Assembly: GCA_963777095.1 (NCBI GenBank)
Contig: CAVZOY010000002.1
Span: 372,001-436,000, forward strand
Source: CAVZOY01 sp963777095
GTDB lineage: Bacteria > Actinomycetota > Actinomycetes > Mycobacteriales > Geodermatophilaceae
Reading direction: 5' to 3'
DNA: 64,000 nucleotides
This document shows, in pieces, positions 47,357 to 55,905 of the stretch. How positions within the stretch are numbered: the first letter of the stretch is position 1; each line of letters starts with the position of its first letter. A program made the translations under genes and the position numbers. A model generated the notes under the pieces. It saw only the letters and a list, made by a program, of their open reading frames with translations. It ran no database searches and was not told the DNA's origin.

Positions 47357-48417
47357 GTGACCTCGGGAGATGCGGGCCGCGGCGGCGCGGTGCTCGCGGT
47401 GCTCGGTGAGCTGGTCGTCGACCTGCTCCCGGTGCCGTCGGCCGGTGCGGGACCAGAGGGGACGGCACCGCAGTACGTCGCGCGGCCGGGCGGCAACGCG
47501 CTGAACGTCGCCGTCGCGGCGGGTCGGCTCGGGCACCCCGGTGCGGCTGCTCGCGCGGCTGGGCACCGGTCCGCTGGCGGTCAACCTCCGACGGCACGCC
47601 GAGCTGTCCGGCGTCGACCCGGCCGGCTTCGTCGCCGGCCGACGAGCCGGTCAGCGTCGCGGTGGTCGGGCTGGGCGCCGACGGCTCCCCCGCCTACGGG
47701 TTCCACGTCGCGGGGGCGGCCGACTGGCAGTGGACGGACGACGAGCTCGACCGGGTGCTGCCCGGGGGCACCGCGCTGCTGCACGTCGGCTCCATCTCGT
47801 CGTGGACGGCGCCGGGCAGCGAGGCCATCGCCCGCCTCGTCGAGCGGCTGTCGTCCGACGGGTCGGCGCTGATCAGCGTCGACCCGAACATCCGGCCCGC
47901 CCTGGCCGACGGGCCCGCCGCCCGGCTGATCGGCAACACCGCCGCCGACGTCCGCACGCGGCTGGACCGGCTGCTGGAACGCGCCGACATCGTCAAGGTC
48001 AGCAGCGAGGACCTCGCCTGGCTCGAGCCGGACACGGCCCAGGACGAGGCCGGGCTCGACGACGCCGCCCGCCGCTGGGCCGAGCGCGGCCCCGCCCTGG
48101 TCGTGCTGACCGACGGCGGCGCACCCCTGCGGGTGGCGCGCCCCGGCCGCGAGCTGGTGCGCCGGGCGCCGCCGCGGGTGGAGGTGGCCGACACGGTGGG
48201 TGCCGGCGACTCGCTGGCGGCCGGCCTGTTCTCCGGCCTGCTCGGGCGCGGGATCACCGACCGTGCGGCGCTGGAGCAGCTGACCGACGACGAACTCCTG
48301 GCGGTGGTGGACGACGCCGCGCTGGTGGCGGCGGTCAACTGCACGCGGGTCGGTGCCGACCCGCCCACCCGCGAGGACCTGGACGCCGCCCGGCAGACGC
48401 TGCCCGCGGCCCGGTGA
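47357..48417 (+). CDS. PfkB-family carbohydrate kinase (two frameshifts)
   Basis: About 352 residues after correction. The N-terminal signature is VLAVLGELVVDLLPVP and YVARPGGNALNVAVAAGRLG (GGN motif). The active-site motif is VEVADTVGAGDSLAAGLFSG with the catalytic Asp of GAGD. Extra bases near 47537-47540 (CAC CCC G GTG) and at 47640 (GCC GGC C GAC GAG) break the frame. The three pieces join as GRLGHP-VRLLARLGTGPLAV and VAG-DEPVSVAVVGLGADG. The span is 3n+2, as expected. The substrate (ribose, fructose or adenosine type) is not decided by sequence. The GNAT gene is coupled downstream. Confidence 0.87.
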
Positions 48418-48896
48418 GCGCACCCGGCCCCGGCGACGCGACCGTCGTCGGCATCGCCGAGCTGTCCGCGACCGCCCTGCGGGCCCGCCTGCTCGCCGAG
48501 CACGACCGCTTCTGGGACACCGACACCCGAGGCCTGCACCACCCCGTGTGGTTCCACCAGTTCGGCGGGTTCGGCGCGGTCGCCCGCAGCGACGAAGGCG
48601 AGGACGTCGGCTACGTGCTCGGCGTCGTCACCGCCGACCGGCTGGCCTACCTGCACCTGCTCGCGGTGCGCGACGACCGCCGCGGCCGCGGGCTCGGCCG
48701 CCGGCTGTGCGCGTGGTTCGACGACGTCGCGGTCAGCACGGGCGCCCGAGCCGTCCAGGCGGTCACGCGGCCCGACGATGCCGCTGCCGTGGCCTTCCAC
48801 ACCGCGCTCGGCGCATCGGCGCACCTCTCGCGCGAACACGCCGGCCCTGGCGAGGACCGCCTGGTCCTCACCCGCTGGCTGCCACCACGGAGTTGA
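48414..48896 (+). CDS. GNAT-family acetyltransferase
   Basis: A 160-residue N-acetyltransferase. The acetyl-CoA-binding motif A is LHLLAVRDDRRGRGLGRRLC (R/Q-x-x-G-x-G/A form), followed by VQAVTRPDDAAAVAFHTALG. The GTG at 48414 overlaps the pfkB stop (GTGA). Substrate unknown. Confidence 0.85.
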   Translation: MSAPGPGDATVVGIAELSATALRARLLAEHDRFWDTDTRGLHHPVWFHQFGGFGAVARSDEGEDVGYVLGVVTADRLAYLHLLAVRDDRRGRGLGRRLCAWFDDVAVSTGARAVQAVTRPDDAAAVAFHTALGASAHLSREHAGPGEDRLVLTRWLPPRS

Positions 48897-48965
48897 TCAT
48901 CGTCCGCGTGCACGAGGACGCGCCGTCCACGGCGTGTCGGCGGGCATCCAGCCGATGATCAACTC
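48890..48965. terminator. Long-loop inverted repeat shared by convergent gene ends
   Basis: A perfect 13-base repeat (48890-48902 with 48953-48965) encloses 50 bases. The GNAT stop (48894-48896) lies in one arm and the TetR stop (48959-48961) in the other, so the two gene ends mirror each other. Confidence 0.6.
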
Positions 48966-49480
48966 GGCGGGAGCGGTAGGACGGCGGCGGCGAGGCGCGC
49001 GGCCGCCCGGTGCCGCGCCGACGAGCGCGGCGGCTGCAGCAGCACTCCGAGCAGCCAGCGGACGGCGATCCCCGCGCCGTCCTCGTCGGTGCCCAGCGCC
49101 GCCGCGAGCCGGGCGGTCAGCTCCGCGAAGACCTCGGGGTCCACGTCGACCAGCGCGGTGAGCGTCTCCGGCTCGACGTCCGCGAGCCGCCGCACGACCG
49201 GGTGCTCCCCCAGCTCGTCGGCCAGGGCGGCGAGAGCCTGCTCCGGCGGCAGCGACGCGGCCACCGCCGTCAGGCGCGCGAGCTCGGCGGCCAGCAGGGC
49301 CCGGGCCAGCTCGTCCTTGGTTCGGAAGTAGTTGTAGAGCGTGGCCTTCGAGACCCCCGCGGCGGCGGCGACCGCCTGCATGGTGCAGGCGCGCACGCCC
49401 TGCTGGGCGAAGGCCCGGGCGGCCCCGGCGACCAGGACGGCACGGGTGCCGCCGATCCCCGGTCGGGGCGGGGCACCCAC
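48959..49480 (-). CDS. TetR-family regulator
   Basis: A 173-residue repressor. The helix-turn-helix spans FAQQGVRACTMQAVAAAAGV and SKATLYNYFRTKDELARALL; the C-terminal half is a divergent ligand domain. The GTG at 49480 lies 13 bases after the clgR stop on the same strand and has no obvious ribosome site, so it may depend on clgR translation. Target unknown. Confidence 0.85.
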   Translation of the reverse strand: MGAPPRPGIGGTRAVLVAGAARAFAQQGVRACTMQAVAAAAGVSKATLYNYFRTKDELARALLAAELARLTAVAASLPPEQALAALADELGEHPVVRRLADVEPETLTALVDVDPEVFAELTARLAAALGTDEDGAGIAVRWLLGVLLQPPRSSARHRAAARLAAAVLPLPPS

Positions 49481-49493
49481 CAGGAGCCGAGCG

Positions 49494-49886
49494 TCAGGCG
49501 GCGAGCGACACCGCGCCGCGGCGCAGCACCGATCGGGCCGGCTGCCCCGACCCGACGAGGGCCAGGGCCGGCTCCGCAGCGGACGGCGCGGCCGCAGGCA
49601 CCGCCGCGGCCGGCGTCTCCTCGGAACGGGACGGCGCCGGACGCGACCCCTCGCCGGCCGAGCGCATGCCATGGCTGACCTCGGCCAGCAGGTCGGCGAG
49701 CTCGAGCTCGAGGGCGTCGCAGATCGAGGCGAGCAGCTCGGAGGAGGCTTCCTTCTGGCCCCGCTCCACCTCGGACAGGTAGCCGAGGCTCACGCGGGCG
49801 GCGCCGGAGACGTCGCGCAGGGTGCGGCGCTGGCTCAGGCGGTGGCTCCGCAGCGAATTGCCGAGCTGGGTCCGCAGCAGCGTCAT
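49494..49886 (-). CDS. clgR: ClgR-type XRE regulator
   Basis: A 130-residue regulator that in actinobacteria activates clp protease and pspA genes after envelope or protein stress. It is recognised by LGNSLRSHRLSQRRTLRDVS, AARVSLGYLSEVERGQKEAS and SELLASICDALEL, nearly identical to the ClgR family core. The ATG at 49886 has CAGGAGACGG upstream; an in-frame start at 50000 gives an unlikely extension. It is followed by TetR. Its C-terminal alanine/proline-rich tail lacks the usual short Ala-Ala degradation signature except the final SLAA, which could serve as a ClpP tag. Confidence 0.92.
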   Translation of the reverse strand: MTLLRTQLGNSLRSHRLSQRRTLRDVSGAARVSLGYLSEVERGQKEASSELLASICDALELELADLLAEVSHGMRSAGEGSRPAPSRSEETPAAAVPAAAPSAAEPALALVGSGQPARSVLRRGAVSLAA

Positions 49887-49990
49887 GGCCGTCTCCTGTC
49901 CTGCGAGCGCCGGGGTGCGACGGAGCCGATACGGCACCGTGCGCTCACGGTACGCGGCCCCCGGGATGGGCTGCCGCGCGACCGGCGGGC

Positions 49991-50008
49991 GTTTGCTCAT
50001 GGCGTAAC
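49991..50008. promoter_or_regulatory. Candidate ClgR operator
   Basis: GTTTGC-TCATG-GCGTAAC is an imperfect dyad ~105 bases upstream of clgR, similar to the GTTCGC-N5-GCG pattern reported for ClgR sites. It lies in the divergent space shared with the SARP gene at 50142. No other sites are recognised in 49887-50141. Confidence 0.35.
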
Positions 50009-50141
50009 GCCGAGGCCGATCCCGCCGTTCCCGGCTACCCCGGCTCGCCGCAGCGGAGCGCCTTCCGGATCGGACGCAGCGTCACTAGCATCCGCAGGGT
50101 TCATCCCCTGGGGGAAGCGACTCCCGCCCGGGAGGCACGGG

Positions 50142-50909
50142 ATGCACGACGGAACATCGGCCCTGCTCTCTGGCGTTGTCGTGCGCCTGCTCGGCGGCCT
50201 GTCCCTCACCTGCGATGCGCTGCCCGTCGAGGTGCCGCCCGGCAGCCGGCGGCTGCTGGCCTACCTTGCCCTGCACCCGAGTGGGGTCGACCGTCGGTAC
50301 GCGGCCGGCGTCCTCTGGCCGACCGTCGGAGACGCCCGGGCGGCCGGCAATCTGCGCTCGGCGCTGTGGCGGCTGCAGCAGGTCGGCTGCCCCGTCGTCC
50401 GGGCCGAGCACACCCGGCTGTCCCTGCACGACGGCGTGGCCGTCGACGTCCTCGACCTGGAGAGCTGGGCGGGGCGGGTGCTCGCCGGCACCGCGTCCTG
50501 CGCCGATCTCGCCGTCGACCCCGGGCCCGTGGTCGAGTCGGAGCTGCTGCCCGGCTGGTACGACGACTGGGTGCTCGCGGTGCGCGACCGGCTGCGCATG
50601 CGGCTCCTGCATGCGCTCGAGGCGCTCAGCACGCTGCTGCGCGATGCGGGCCGGCAGCGCGAGGCGGTCGAGGCGGTGCAGGCGGCGGTGCTGGCCGAGC
50701 CGCTGCGCGAGAGCGGGCAGCGGGCGCTGATCGAGGCCCACCAGGCGGCGGGCGACTGGGTGTCCGCCCGGCGGCAGTTCGACGCATTCCGCATCCTGTT
50801 GCGCCGGGAGATCGGCGTCGAGCCCAGCGCCGAGCTGACCGCGGTGGCCACGGCCCGCCGGACCGGCCCGACCGCACCCTGGAGACCGGCGCCGTCGGGC
50901 CTCCGCTGA
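50142..50909 (+). CDS. Small SARP-type regulator (BTAD only)
   Basis: A 255-residue regulator. A winged-helix-like N-terminus (VVRLLGGLSLTCDALPVEVP, GDARAAGNLRSALWRLQQVG) precedes a BTAD domain (HALEALSTLLRDAGRQREAV, QAAVLAEPLRESGQRALIEA, QFDAFRILLRREIGVEPSAE). It lacks the NTPase and TPR parts of the regulator at 653. The ATG at 50142 has GGAGG 6 bases upstream. It lies directly ahead of the metalloprotease gene, its probable target. Confidence 0.85.
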   Translation: MHDGTSALLSGVVVRLLGGLSLTCDALPVEVPPGSRRLLAYLALHPSGVDRRYAAGVLWPTVGDARAAGNLRSALWRLQQVGCPVVRAEHTRLSLHDGVAVDVLDLESWAGRVLAGTASCADLAVDPGPVVESELLPGWYDDWVLAVRDRLRMRLLHALEALSTLLRDAGRQREAVEAVQAAVLAEPLRESGQRALIEAHQAAGDWVSARRQFDAFRILLRREIGVEPSAELTAVATARRTGPTAPWRPAPSGLR

Positions 50910-51056
50910 GCCCCCGGCCGCGACGGCGGTGACGCCCGCGTGACGCATCCGTGACGGCTGCGGTGGGAGCGTGCCGGAGCACCCGTCGGGTGCGCGCCCG
51001 CAGTCGGCGGCGGTCCGGCCGCGCCGGCGCGAGCCGTTATCGAGGAGCTGATCAGC

Positions 51057-53290
51057 GTGACCGTTGTCGAGCCCAACGCAGCACCCGCCGGCAGCTGTCG
51101 CCCGGCGACACGGGGGCGGCGACCGGCACCATTCCCCCGGGGCGAGTCGGTGACGTCCAACGTGGTCGCGTCGCATCCGACCGACCAGAGCGCGACGACG
51201 ACCGCTGACGGGCAGTCCCTGAGCGACACGATGGACCAGGTCGAGTCCTACCTCGCCGAGCACGCCCGGGACGCCGCCGGCGCCGGACCGCTCGCCCCTC
51301 CCCTACCGGGCGCGATCGAGCCGACTCCGCCGGGGCACTTCCGTCCCGCGCAGCGGCCGCTACCGCTCCCCCGCGGCCGGCTACCAGCTCGAGATGCGCG
51401 TCGACATCGACGGTCGCCGCCCGCTGATGAAGCTCAGCGGCGACTACTACACCGTCAGCGGTGGGACGACGACGTACTTCGGCTCCTGGACCGTCGACGC
51501 CGTCACCACCGGCAAGGGCCCGAACTCGGTGGTCGCCGTCGGCACCGCCCGCACCACGTGGCAGACGACCTTCACCGTCGCGCGGGTGACCGTTCCGCGC
51601 CGGAACTTCCACCGCCCGGCGGCGCCCGCCACCATCCAGTGGTCCACCCCGACCGGGGCCACCGGCGCCACGTACGTCTGCAACCACGAGAGCGGCAGCC
51701 TGCGGGTCGTCGAGCTCGAGCAGGACGTCGAGGCCGGCGTCACCCCGTTCCCCGCGTACGACACCGGATCACTGCCGAGCGGCAGCCCGGCGCGCAACCT
51801 CACCGTCGCCGCTGCCTACGGCGAGGCCGGCATCCAGGTGCTCGACACGGGCGGCACGAACACCATCAACACCTCCAGCGGGCACATCTGGAACAACGCC
51901 AGCCTGCACGGCGCGATGATGACGCCACTTCTCCCGGTACGCCGAGCAGCCGCAGTACAAGGTCTGGCTGCTGCACGCCATGCGGCACGAGATCGGCCAG
52001 GGGCTGCGCGGGATCATGTTCGACCAGCAGGGGCTGCAGCGGCAGGGCGCCGCCACCTTCTACCAGGTCATCCAGGCCGCCACCCCGCAGAACCTGCGGG
52101 AACAGCTGTACGTGAACGTGCACGAGCTGGGCCACGCCTTCAACCTGTTCCACTCGTTCCACAAGCAGTTCATGACCCCGCCGCTGCCGAACCGGCCCGG
52201 CGCCCTGTCGTGGATGAACTATCCGCAGAACTACAACCCCGGTGGCGGCGCACCCAGCGGAGCCGCGGCGTTCTGGGGGGCCTTCGGCTTCGAGTTCGAC
52301 GACCTCGAGCTCGCCCACGTGCGGCACGGCTTCCGGGACAACGTGATCATGGGCGGTACGCCGTTCGGCACCGGCGCGGCCCTGGAGATGCCGGTTCAGC
52401 CCGCCGCACCGATCGAGGATCGCAGCGGCCTTCTGCTCGAGGTACGCACCTCGCCGGCCCGGCCCGTCGTCGGCACGCCGATCGTGCTCGAGCTCGCCCT
52501 CACGGCCGAGCGCGGGCAGCTCGTGCACCCGGCCGAGATGCTGCACCCGAAGTACGGCGTCGTGCAGGTGACGATCAGCCGCCCGCGCGGCGACGTCGTC
52601 GTCCACCGGCCGCCGGTGCTGCACTGCGCGGAGATGCCGCTGGTGCAGGCCTCCTCCGGCGAGACGTTGCCCGCCAGCGCCTACATCGGCTACGACGCGT
52701 CCGTCGGGCACGTCTTCGAGGACCCGGGCACCTACCGGATCCGCGCCTCCTACACCGCGCCGGACGGGTCGGTGATCACCTCCGAGCCGGCGACCATGCG
52801 GGTCTGGGGTCCGACGGGTGACGAGGACGCCACCGTCGCCGAGCTCATGCTGGGCGAGGACGTCGGCATGGTCATGACCCTGCTCGGGAGCGACTCACCC
52901 TCGCTGGCCGGCGGCATGGCCGCGATGCAGGAGATCGCCGAGGAGCACGAAGGCTCCCCGATGGCCGTCTACGCCCGGTTGGCGCTCGGCATGAACGCGG
53001 CCCGGCCGTACACGGCCGTGGAGCCCGACGGCTCGGTCCGCGAGCGGCCGCGGGACATGGACCGTGCCGACGCGCTGCTGACGCCGACCATCGACGCCTC
53101 CCGGGGCGACGAGGGCCTCGACGACCTCAGCCTCGTGCAGGTCGTCGCGTACCTGTCCCACAGCCACGCGGAGGAGGGCAACGAGGCCCGCGCCCGGGAG
53201 CTGCGGGAGGACGCCGGTCGGCTCGCCTCCGAGAAGGGCATCCCGCCGGCGGGACTGGACATGCTCCGGGAGGACGACGGCCGGGCGTGA
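51057..53290 (+). CDS. Metzincin-like zinc metalloprotease protein (several frameshifts)
   Basis: About 743 residues after correction. A glycine/threonine-rich N-terminal region (LEMRVDIDGRRPLMKLSGDY, YYTVSGGTTTYFGSWTVDAV) precedes the protease core. The zinc motif is VNVHELGHAFNLFHSFHKQF (HExxHxxxxxH), followed by a Met in LSWMNYPQ that could be the Met-turn. The second half is beta-rich (LLLEVRTSPARPVVGTPIVL) and ends in a helical TPR-like region. Frames break near 51090 (base missing), ~51143, 51351 (GCG C AGC) and 51925 (ACG C CAC). The span is 3n+2, matching -1+1+1+1. The GTG at 51057 has GAGGAG. No signal peptide is visible, so the site of action is unclear. Confidence 0.75.
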
Positions 53291-53318
53291 CCGGCTGACG
53301 GTCGGGCAGGGTGTCGGC

Positions 53319-53630
53319 GTGACCGACGCGAGCACGCCCGTCCTGGAACTGGGCACCGGCTTCCGGGACGACGACGTGACCGTTCTGCTCGACGGCCGCG
53401 AGGTGTGGCACGGCCGCGGGGTCTCCACCGACTACTCGGTGGGCCTCGCGGCCGTCGTCCCGCTGCCGGCCGGGGCCACCGGCGAGGTGGAGATCCGGGT
53501 GGGCACGCGGGCGACGGGGGCGGGGGCGTTGATCGGCCCGGCGGCGGCCGGTGAGACGAGGCTGCGCGCCGACCTCGATCCGGCCGGGGCGATGACGGTG
53601 GGGCCGGCGCCCGAGGGGCCGATCTTCTGA
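53319..53630 (+). CDS. Small beta-rich hypothetical protein
   Basis: A 103-residue protein with alternating hydrophobic strands: LELGTGFRDDDVTVLLDGRE, LAAVVPLPAGATGEVEIRVG and ETRLRADLDPAGAMTVGPAP. It starts at GTG 53319, 28 bases after the metalloprotease stop, and is probably in the same transcript. The family is not recognised; it could be a partner or inhibitor of the protease, but that is inference from position only. Confidence 0.6.
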   Translation: MTDASTPVLELGTGFRDDDVTVLLDGREVWHGRGVSTDYSVGLAAVVPLPAGATGEVEIRVGTRATGAGALIGPAAAGETRLRADLDPAGAMTVGPAPEGPIF

Positions 53631-53667
53631 GCGGTCGGGGCGACAACGCGTTCCTGGCTCACCATGA

Positions 53668-53732
53668 GGGGTCCTGGCTCACTGTCGACGGTGAGCCAGG
53701 ACCCCTGATGATCAGCCCACCTGATCATCAGG
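53668..53732. terminator. Double hairpin terminator
   Basis: A perfect 15-base stem (53668-53682 with 53691-53705, loop TGTCGACG) adjoins a perfect 12-base stem (53704-53715 with 53721-53732, loop CCCAC). They lie between the convergent small protein (stop 53630) and pgsA (stop 53751). The segment TCCTGGCTCAC occurs twice, at 53652 and 53672. Confidence 0.85.
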
Positions 53733-53750
53733 GGGCGGCCAGGGAGAAGC

Positions 53751-54434
53751 TCAGGCGGCGGTGGTGTCCGGTCGCGGCGCCGGGTCCGGCGACGGCTCGG
53801 GCACCGCCCGGGCCGCCCGTCGGGCCGCCGCCTGGCGCATCGCGCGGGCGCTGGTGCGGCGCAGCTCGAGGGCCCGGTAGACGTAGTCGAATCCGGTCGC
53901 CACGGTCAGCACGACCGCGGCCGCCATGACCCACCACCGAGCGCTGGCCAGCAGCCCGGTGACGGGCAGCAGGTACAGGAAGATCGCCAGCGACTGCGCG
54001 ACGGTCTTCATCTTGCCGCCGCGGCTGGCCGCGATGACCCCGTGCCGGATCACCCACACGCGCAGCAGGGTGACGGCCAGCTCGCGGACGAGGATCACCA
54101 CGGTGACCCACCAGGGCAGCAGGTCGAGGATCGACAGCCCGATCAGCGCCATACCGGTCAGCGCCTTGTCGGCGATGGGGTCGGCGAGCTTGCCGAACTC
54201 GGTGATCTGGCCGGTGCGCCGGGCGATGATCCCGTCGTAGCGGTCGGTCAGGATCGCCAGGGCGAAGGCGAGCGCGGCCCACCAGCGGCCGGCGTCGTCC
54301 TGACCGCCGTCGCGCAGCAGCAGCACCGCGAACACCGGCACCGCGGCCAGCCGGAGCACGGTCAGCGAGTTCGGCAGGTTCAGCAGCCGCGCCGTCGGCT
54401 GCGGGAGCGTCGGGTCGGGTGCCATCGGGGTCAC
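53751..54434 (-). CDS. pgsA: CDP-diacylglycerol-glycerol-3-phosphate phosphatidyltransferase
   Basis: A 227-residue membrane enzyme that makes phosphatidylglycerolphosphate. The CDP-alcohol phosphotransferase signature is complete: TDRYDGIIARRTGQITEFG, then KLADPIADK (DxxDGxxAR...GxxxDxxxD). The start NLPNSLTVLRLAAVPVF is typical. The GTG at 54434 overlaps the rimO stop (GTGA). Other CDP-alcohol transferases share the motif, but the rimO linkage supports PgsA. Confidence 0.93.
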   Translation of the reverse strand: MTPMAPDPTLPQPTARLLNLPNSLTVLRLAAVPVFAVLLLRDGGQDDAGRWWAALAFALAILTDRYDGIIARRTGQITEFGKLADPIADKALTGMALIGLSILDLLPWWVTVVILVRELAVTLLRVWVIRHGVIAASRGGKMKTVAQSLAIFLYLLPVTGLLASARWWVMAAAVVLTVATGFDYVYRALELRRTSARAMRQAAARRAARAVPEPSPDPAPRPDTTAA

Positions 54435-55852
54435 CGCTGCGCCGTCAGCGCCGGTACGGCCGCGCGGGCGACGAGGTCCACGCCCTCGCTGGCGACGACG
54501 TCCGCGACGAGCAGCTGCCCGGCCTCGGCGTCGTCCGGGACGCCGGTCACCGTGGTGGTGCCGTCGGCGTCCGGGTCCTGGTGCGCGGCGGAACCGGCCC
54601 ACTCGCCCCTCCCGAGCGGCTCGGTGAGGAGCATCTCGACGCGCGTGCCGATCCGGTCCTCGGCGCGCTGGGCGGTGAGCTCCTCGACCAGGTCGGTGAT
54701 GCGGCGCACCCGCGCGTCGATCTCCACCTGCTCCAGCTTGCCCGGCAGGGTCATCGCCTCGGTGCCCTCCTCGTCGGAGTAGCCGAAGACGCCGACCGCG
54801 TCGAGGCGGCCCTCGGTGAGGAAGCGCTCCAGCTCCGCGACGTCGTCCTCGGTCTCCCCGGGGAAGCCCAGGATGACGTTGGTGCGGAACCCGGCCTCGG
54901 GGGCGAGGGACCGCGCCCGCTCGATCAGGGTCAGGAAGTCGTCGGTGCCGCCGAACCGGCGCATCCGCCGCAGCAGACCGGGCGAGGAGTGCTGGAAGGA
55001 CAGGTCGAAGTACGGCGCGATCCCGTCGGTGCCGGCGATGACCTCGAGCAGTCCGGGCCGCAGCTCGGCCGGCTGCAGGTAGGCCACCCGCACGCGGACG
55101 ATGCCCTCGACGGCGGCCAGCTCGGGCAGCAGCCTCTCCAGCGAGCGGAGGTCGCCGAGGTCCTTGCCGTAGGAGGTCGAGTTCTCGCTGACCAGCACGA
55201 GCTCGGTGACTCCCTGGGACGCCAGCCACTGCGCCTCGCCGAGCACCTCGGCCGGCGGGCGGGACACGAACGCCCCGCGGAAGGTGGGGATGGCGCAGAA
55301 GGAGCACCGCCGGTCGCAGCCGGAGGCGAGCTTGAGCGCCGCGGAGGGCCCGGACGCCAGGCGCTTGCGCCGCAGCCAGCCGTGGCCGGGGATGGCCGGC
55401 GCGTCGACCGCCGCGGTGGCCGCGGTGCGCTGCACCGGGCTGATCGGCAGCAGCGTGCGCCGGTCGCGGGGCGTGTGCGGCACGAGGGGGCGGCCGGTGA
55501 GGACGTCGTCGAGCCGGTCGCCGATGGCGGCGTAGTCGTCGAAGCCGAGCACGGTCGCCTCGGGCAGCGCCCCCGCGAGCTCGGTCCCGTAGCGCTCGGC
55601 CATGCAGCCGACGGCGACCACGTTCGCGCCGGAGTCGGTGGCGGCGAGGATGGCGTCGACCGAGTCCTTCTTCGCCGACTCGATGAAGCCGCAGGTGTTC
55701 ACCAGCACGGCGTCGGCCCCGTCGGCGTCGTCCACCAGCCGGTAACCGTCGGCCGCGAGGCGGCCGGCCAGCTCCTCGGAGTCGACCTCGTTGCGGGCGC
55801 AGCCCAGGGTCACCACCGCCACGGTGCGGGCAGGGCGGGGCGCGTCATTCAC
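54431..55852 (-). CDS. rimO: Ribosomal protein S12 methylthiotransferase
   Basis: A 473-residue radical-SAM methylthiotransferase acting on Asp88/89 of ribosomal protein S12. It has VAVVTLGCARNEVDSEELAG, VLVNTCGFIESAKKDSVDAI, SGCDRRCSFCAIPTFRGAFV (CxxxCxxC) and YDLSF-like YFDLSFQHSSPGLLRRM, with a C-terminal TRAM domain. GFIESAKKDS separates it from MiaB. The GTG at 55852 is probably leaderless. pgsA is coupled downstream. Confidence 0.96.
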   Translation of the reverse strand: MNDAPRPARTVAVVTLGCARNEVDSEELAGRLAADGYRLVDDADGADAVLVNTCGFIESAKKDSVDAILAATDSGANVVAVGCMAERYGTELAGALPEATVLGFDDYAAIGDRLDDVLTGRPLVPHTPRDRRTLLPISPVQRTAATAAVDAPAIPGHGWLRRKRLASGPSAALKLASGCDRRCSFCAIPTFRGAFVSRPPAEVLGEAQWLASQGVTELVLVSENSTSYGKDLGDLRSLERLLPELAAVEGIVRVRVAYLQPAELRPGLLEVIAGTDGIAPYFDLSFQHSSPGLLRRMRRFGGTDDFLTLIERARSLAPEAGFRTNVILGFPGETEDDVAELERFLTEGRLDAVGVFGYSDEEGTEAMTLPGKLEQVEIDARVRRITDLVEELTAQRAEDRIGTRVEMLLTEPLGRGEWAGSAAHQDPDADGTTTVTGVPDDAEAGQLLVADVVASEGVDLVARAAVPALTAQR

Positions 55853-55858
55853 CGGGCC

Positions 55859-55864
55859 ATCGTA
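55859..55864 (-). promoter_or_regulatory. -10 box (TACGAT) for rimO
   Basis: TACGAT lies 6 bases before GTG 55852, a leaderless arrangement within the 53-base gap after ftsK. Confidence 0.5.
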
Positions 55865-55905
55865 GTCGCCGGACGGCGTCCGGCCGCGGCGAGCGGACCG
55901 ACCGC

